Origin: Deltaproteobacteria bacterium
Lineage (GTDB): Bacteria; Myxococcota_A; Polyangia; Polyangiales; JADJMO01
Reading direction: 5' to 3'
Length of the DNA: 64,000 nucleotides
Assembly (NCBI GenBank): GCA_025363655.1
Contig: JANYDK010000082.1
Coordinates: 1-64,000, forward strand
Under the pieces are notes generated by a model. That model was given only the letters and a program-made list of their open reading frames with translations. It was not told where the DNA came from and did no database searches. Shown piece by piece: positions 62,339 to 64,000 of this stretch (position 1 is its first letter; each line of letters opens with the position of its first letter). The position numbers were made by a program, and so were the translations under genes.

Positions 62339-62374
62339 GGCGTCGAGGTAGTCCAGCGCGGCTGCGGGCGCGAG

Positions 62375-62430
62375 CGCGCCTGCGCCCACGCCTACGCCTG
62401 CGCCAGACGCCCACGCCCGCGCTCGCGCTC
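62375..62430. repeat. Intergenic CACGCC/GCCTGCGC repeat
   Basis: cgcctgcgcccacgcctacg and nearby variants repeat between the DDAH-family gene and the small lipoprotein gene. The sequence resembles the hairpin at 14162-14187. The divergent promoters must lie around it. Confidence 0.5.
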
Positions 62431-62459
62431 CCTCTCGCGGACAGCTACCTTTCTCCCCC

Positions 62460-62747
62460 ATGCCCCCGCAACGCTCCCCCCTCTTCCCCGCCATCGTCCT
62501 CGCGGGCATCTCTCTCACCGCCCCCGGTTGCGGCAACGACACCCAAATCGTCGCCGATGACACCGGCAAGGCGAGCGATGCAAAGAGTGACGTCAGCGCA
62601 GCCGACACGACCCTCGGCGACACGGGCAGCGCAGACACCGGCGTCGTCGACAGCACCAGCAGCGACGTCACCGACACGCTCGACGCCGCCGATGGATGTC
62701 CTCCGGACTCGGAAATTCCAACGCCGCCCTGCTCGTTCATCCGCTGA
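62460..62747 (+). CDS. Small acidic lipoprotein
   Basis: The protein has 95 residues. The signal peptide ends LTAPGC, giving a lipoprotein, followed by an Asp/Thr/Ser-rich chain and a short C-terminal motif with two Cys (GCPPDSEIPTPPCSFIR). There is no globular domain. The C-terminal Cys pair might form a disulfide loop that docks a partner. The ferritin-like gene begins 14 bases downstream, so the two probably work together. Confidence 0.7.
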   Translation: MPPQRSPLFPAIVLAGISLTAPGCGNDTQIVADDTGKASDAKSDVSAADTTLGDTGSADTGVVDSTSSDVTDTLDAADGCPPDSEIPTPPCSFIR

Positions 62748-62760
62748 GCGAGGCGTCGTC

Positions 62761-63459
62761 ATGAAGCTGCCCGACGACCCGACGATCGCTGCGCTCGACG
62801 AAGAGACGCGACGGGCGATCGCCGCGCACTGGTTGCATCGCGCGTCGGCCGAGCTCGGCGTCGCCGTCGCGTTCGAGGCGTTGCGGCCGAGGCTCGTGGG
62901 CGTCGGAGCCGCGCCGCCGGTGCTCGCGCTCGCCGACAAGGCGATGGTCGACGAAAGGCGACACGGCGCGCTCTGCGTCCAGCTCGCCGCCCGCTACCTC
63001 GATACGGACGTCGCCACCCCTGCACCGCGCGATGGCGCGCTCCCCGACTTCGGCACTGGCGCCGAAGAGCTCGAGGTCGCGCTCCTCGTGCTCGGGACCT
63101 GCTGCATCAACGAATCCATAGCGTCTGAATGGATTCGCTCCTGCTTCCGCATCGCCACCGCTCCCACCGCCCTCGCCGCCAACCGCGCTCACCTCCAAGA
63201 CGAAATCGACCATGCACGTCTCGGGTGGGCACACCTCGCATCGCCGGCCATCTCCGATGCTCTTCGACGTCGCCTTCGCCCGTGGGTGCCCCGGCTCCTC
63301 GACGTCAATGTCGCGCAGTGGATGAAGCCCGATCCGCACTTGCCCCGAGAGGGCATCGCGGCGCATGGACACCTAAGTGTCGAAGAGAACGAGGCCGCGA
63401 TCGACGCTGCAGTGAGGGATGTCGTGATGCCGGGGCTAAAACTCGTCGGCTTGGCGTAG
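62761..63459 (+). CDS. Ferritin-like diiron protein
   Basis: The protein has 232 residues. Helical segments carry the expected iron ligands: SAELGVAVAFE near 30, DERRHGALC near 61, INESIASEWI near 119 and QDEIDHARLGW near 149 (two E-x-x-H motifs). There is no signal peptide, so it is cytoplasmic, which makes a direct partnership with the upstream lipoprotein puzzling. It is distinct from the AurF-like protein at 55461. Iron binding is likely; storage, oxidation or oxygenation cannot be told apart. Confidence 0.75.
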   Translation: MKLPDDPTIAALDEETRRAIAAHWLHRASAELGVAVAFEALRPRLVGVGAAPPVLALADKAMVDERRHGALCVQLAARYLDTDVATPAPRDGALPDFGTGAEELEVALLVLGTCCINESIASEWIRSCFRIATAPTALAANRAHLQDEIDHARLGWAHLASPAISDALRRRLRPWVPRLLDVNVAQWMKPDPHLPREGIAAHGHLSVEENEAAIDAAVRDVVMPGLKLVGLA

Positions 63460-63610
63460 GTCTGCGCCCACACCGCCGTCCGCGCGCCTCTCCGTGAACA
63501 TCGACGGCACGCCGGGTGAAGAACTGCAAAACGCCCGAGATTCTTGCGTCGATCGCGAGCCTCGCCCGTTCAACGGTCGCAAGCTACGAAACCATCGGAG
63601 GCTCGTCGCC

Positions 63611-64000
63611 ATGAACGTCACGCTCATCACGCTTCGTCGCATCGCTCTCGTCCCCGGTCTCGCCGCGCTCCTCGCGGTGGCGGCCTGTAGCGCGCCGGCG
63701 CCGGGCACCGCCAACGCGCCCAACGTTCCCACGGCGGGCGGGACGACTGCGCAGGCCGAGAAGGCGCACGAGCCGCTCCTCGCCGGCGCGTTCCAGCTTG
63801 CCGACCTCAGCACCGCGCAGAGCACCAAGCTGCAAGAGCTCGAGACCAAGTTGGTGACCGCGGGTGCGCCGCGACGTGTGGCGCAGAGAGAGCTGGCCGA
63901 GCTCTTCGCCGTCGGGCTCGAGAAGGGCGCGCTCGACGAGACGGCCGCGAACGCGAAAATCGAGCAGATCGGCACCCTCGCCGTCGCCGAGAAAGACGCC
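63611..64000 (+). CDS. Lipoprotein, 3' end beyond the right edge
   Basis: ATG 63611 (GGAGG about nine bases upstream) opens 130 residues with no stop. The signal peptide ends AVAAC, giving a lipoprotein, and an Ala/Pro/Thr-rich linker follows. The visible mature part (from about 65) is helical and charged (STAQSTKLQELETKL, RELAELFAVGLEKGALD). It faintly resembles Spy/CpxP-like helical periplasmic proteins, but too little is seen to assign it. The preceding 151 bases show no other gene. Confidence 0.7.
   Translation, partial: MNVTLITLRRIALVPGLAALLAVAACSAPAPGTANAPNVPTAGGTTAQAEKAHEPLLAGAFQLADLSTAQSTKLQELETKLVTAGAPRRVAQRELAELFAVGLEKGALDETAANAKIEQIGTLAVAEKDA

Overview
The window is GC-rich, densely coding DNA with strongly GC-biased third codon positions. 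Its gene families point to a myxobacterium (Myxococcota, probably Polyangia; inferred from families, not from a marker gene). Evidence includes three transmembrane Ser/Thr kinases, many lipoproteins with Asp/Thr-rich tethers, MYXO-CTERM-like tails (Gly/Ser-Cys, one membrane helix, Arg cluster), AgmX-like domains, an MXAN_6640-type metalloprotease and TonB receptors with extra N-terminal domains. I saw no rRNA, tRNA, CRISPR array, insertion sequence or phage gene.

Layout. 0-8 kb: a glutamic (G1) peptidase with a lectin-like propeller runs off the left edge, followed by a small membrane-protein pair, a seven-blade RCC1 lipoprotein, a PhaR-type regulator and a lytic transglycosylase. 8-16 kb: two unassigned proteins, a TonB receptor that carries its own TonB-C-like domain, its lipoprotein partner and an M30-like metallopeptidase. 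16-30 kb: a surface-protein and signalling cluster. A minus-strand operon encodes a chagasin-like lipoprotein, a HmuY-like haem-binding lipoprotein and a metalloprotease. Kinase A lies next to it with a TPR-PEGA-TonB receptor fusion and an FKBP lipoprotein, then an AgmX-like protein, a PP2C phosphatase and a cassette of kinase B, TPR/PEGA membrane protein and lipoprotein.

30-33 kb holds a peroxide-defence cluster (PerR-like regulator, rubrerythrin, Fe-S protein, DUF3501) with two operator-like palindromes. 33-45 kb holds two unassigned genes, a degenerate formylglycine-generating-enzyme fragment, a 2170-residue ORF that looks like two tandem lipoprotein/MYXO-CTERM proteins joined without a stop codon, and a MacA-like adaptor plus ATPase with no permease. 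44-56 kb: citrate synthase, a PH-like membrane protein, TrmB, an RND efflux operon with its TetR regulator, an M1 aminopeptidase, an AurF-like diiron protein and a TerB-like protein. 57-64 kb: kinase C heads a second kinase / TPR membrane protein / lipoprotein cassette, followed by a vWA lipoprotein, a DDAH-family hydrolase, a small lipoprotein with a ferritin-like protein, and a lipoprotein cut by the right edge.

The strongest candidate for an undescribed system is the repeated kinase cassette. The order kinase, signal-peptide TPR/PEGA membrane protein, lipoprotein occurs twice with overlapping genes, on opposite strands. A third version has the TPR/PEGA part fused to a TonB receptor. The arrangement suggests a kinase signalling unit coupled to the cell envelope.
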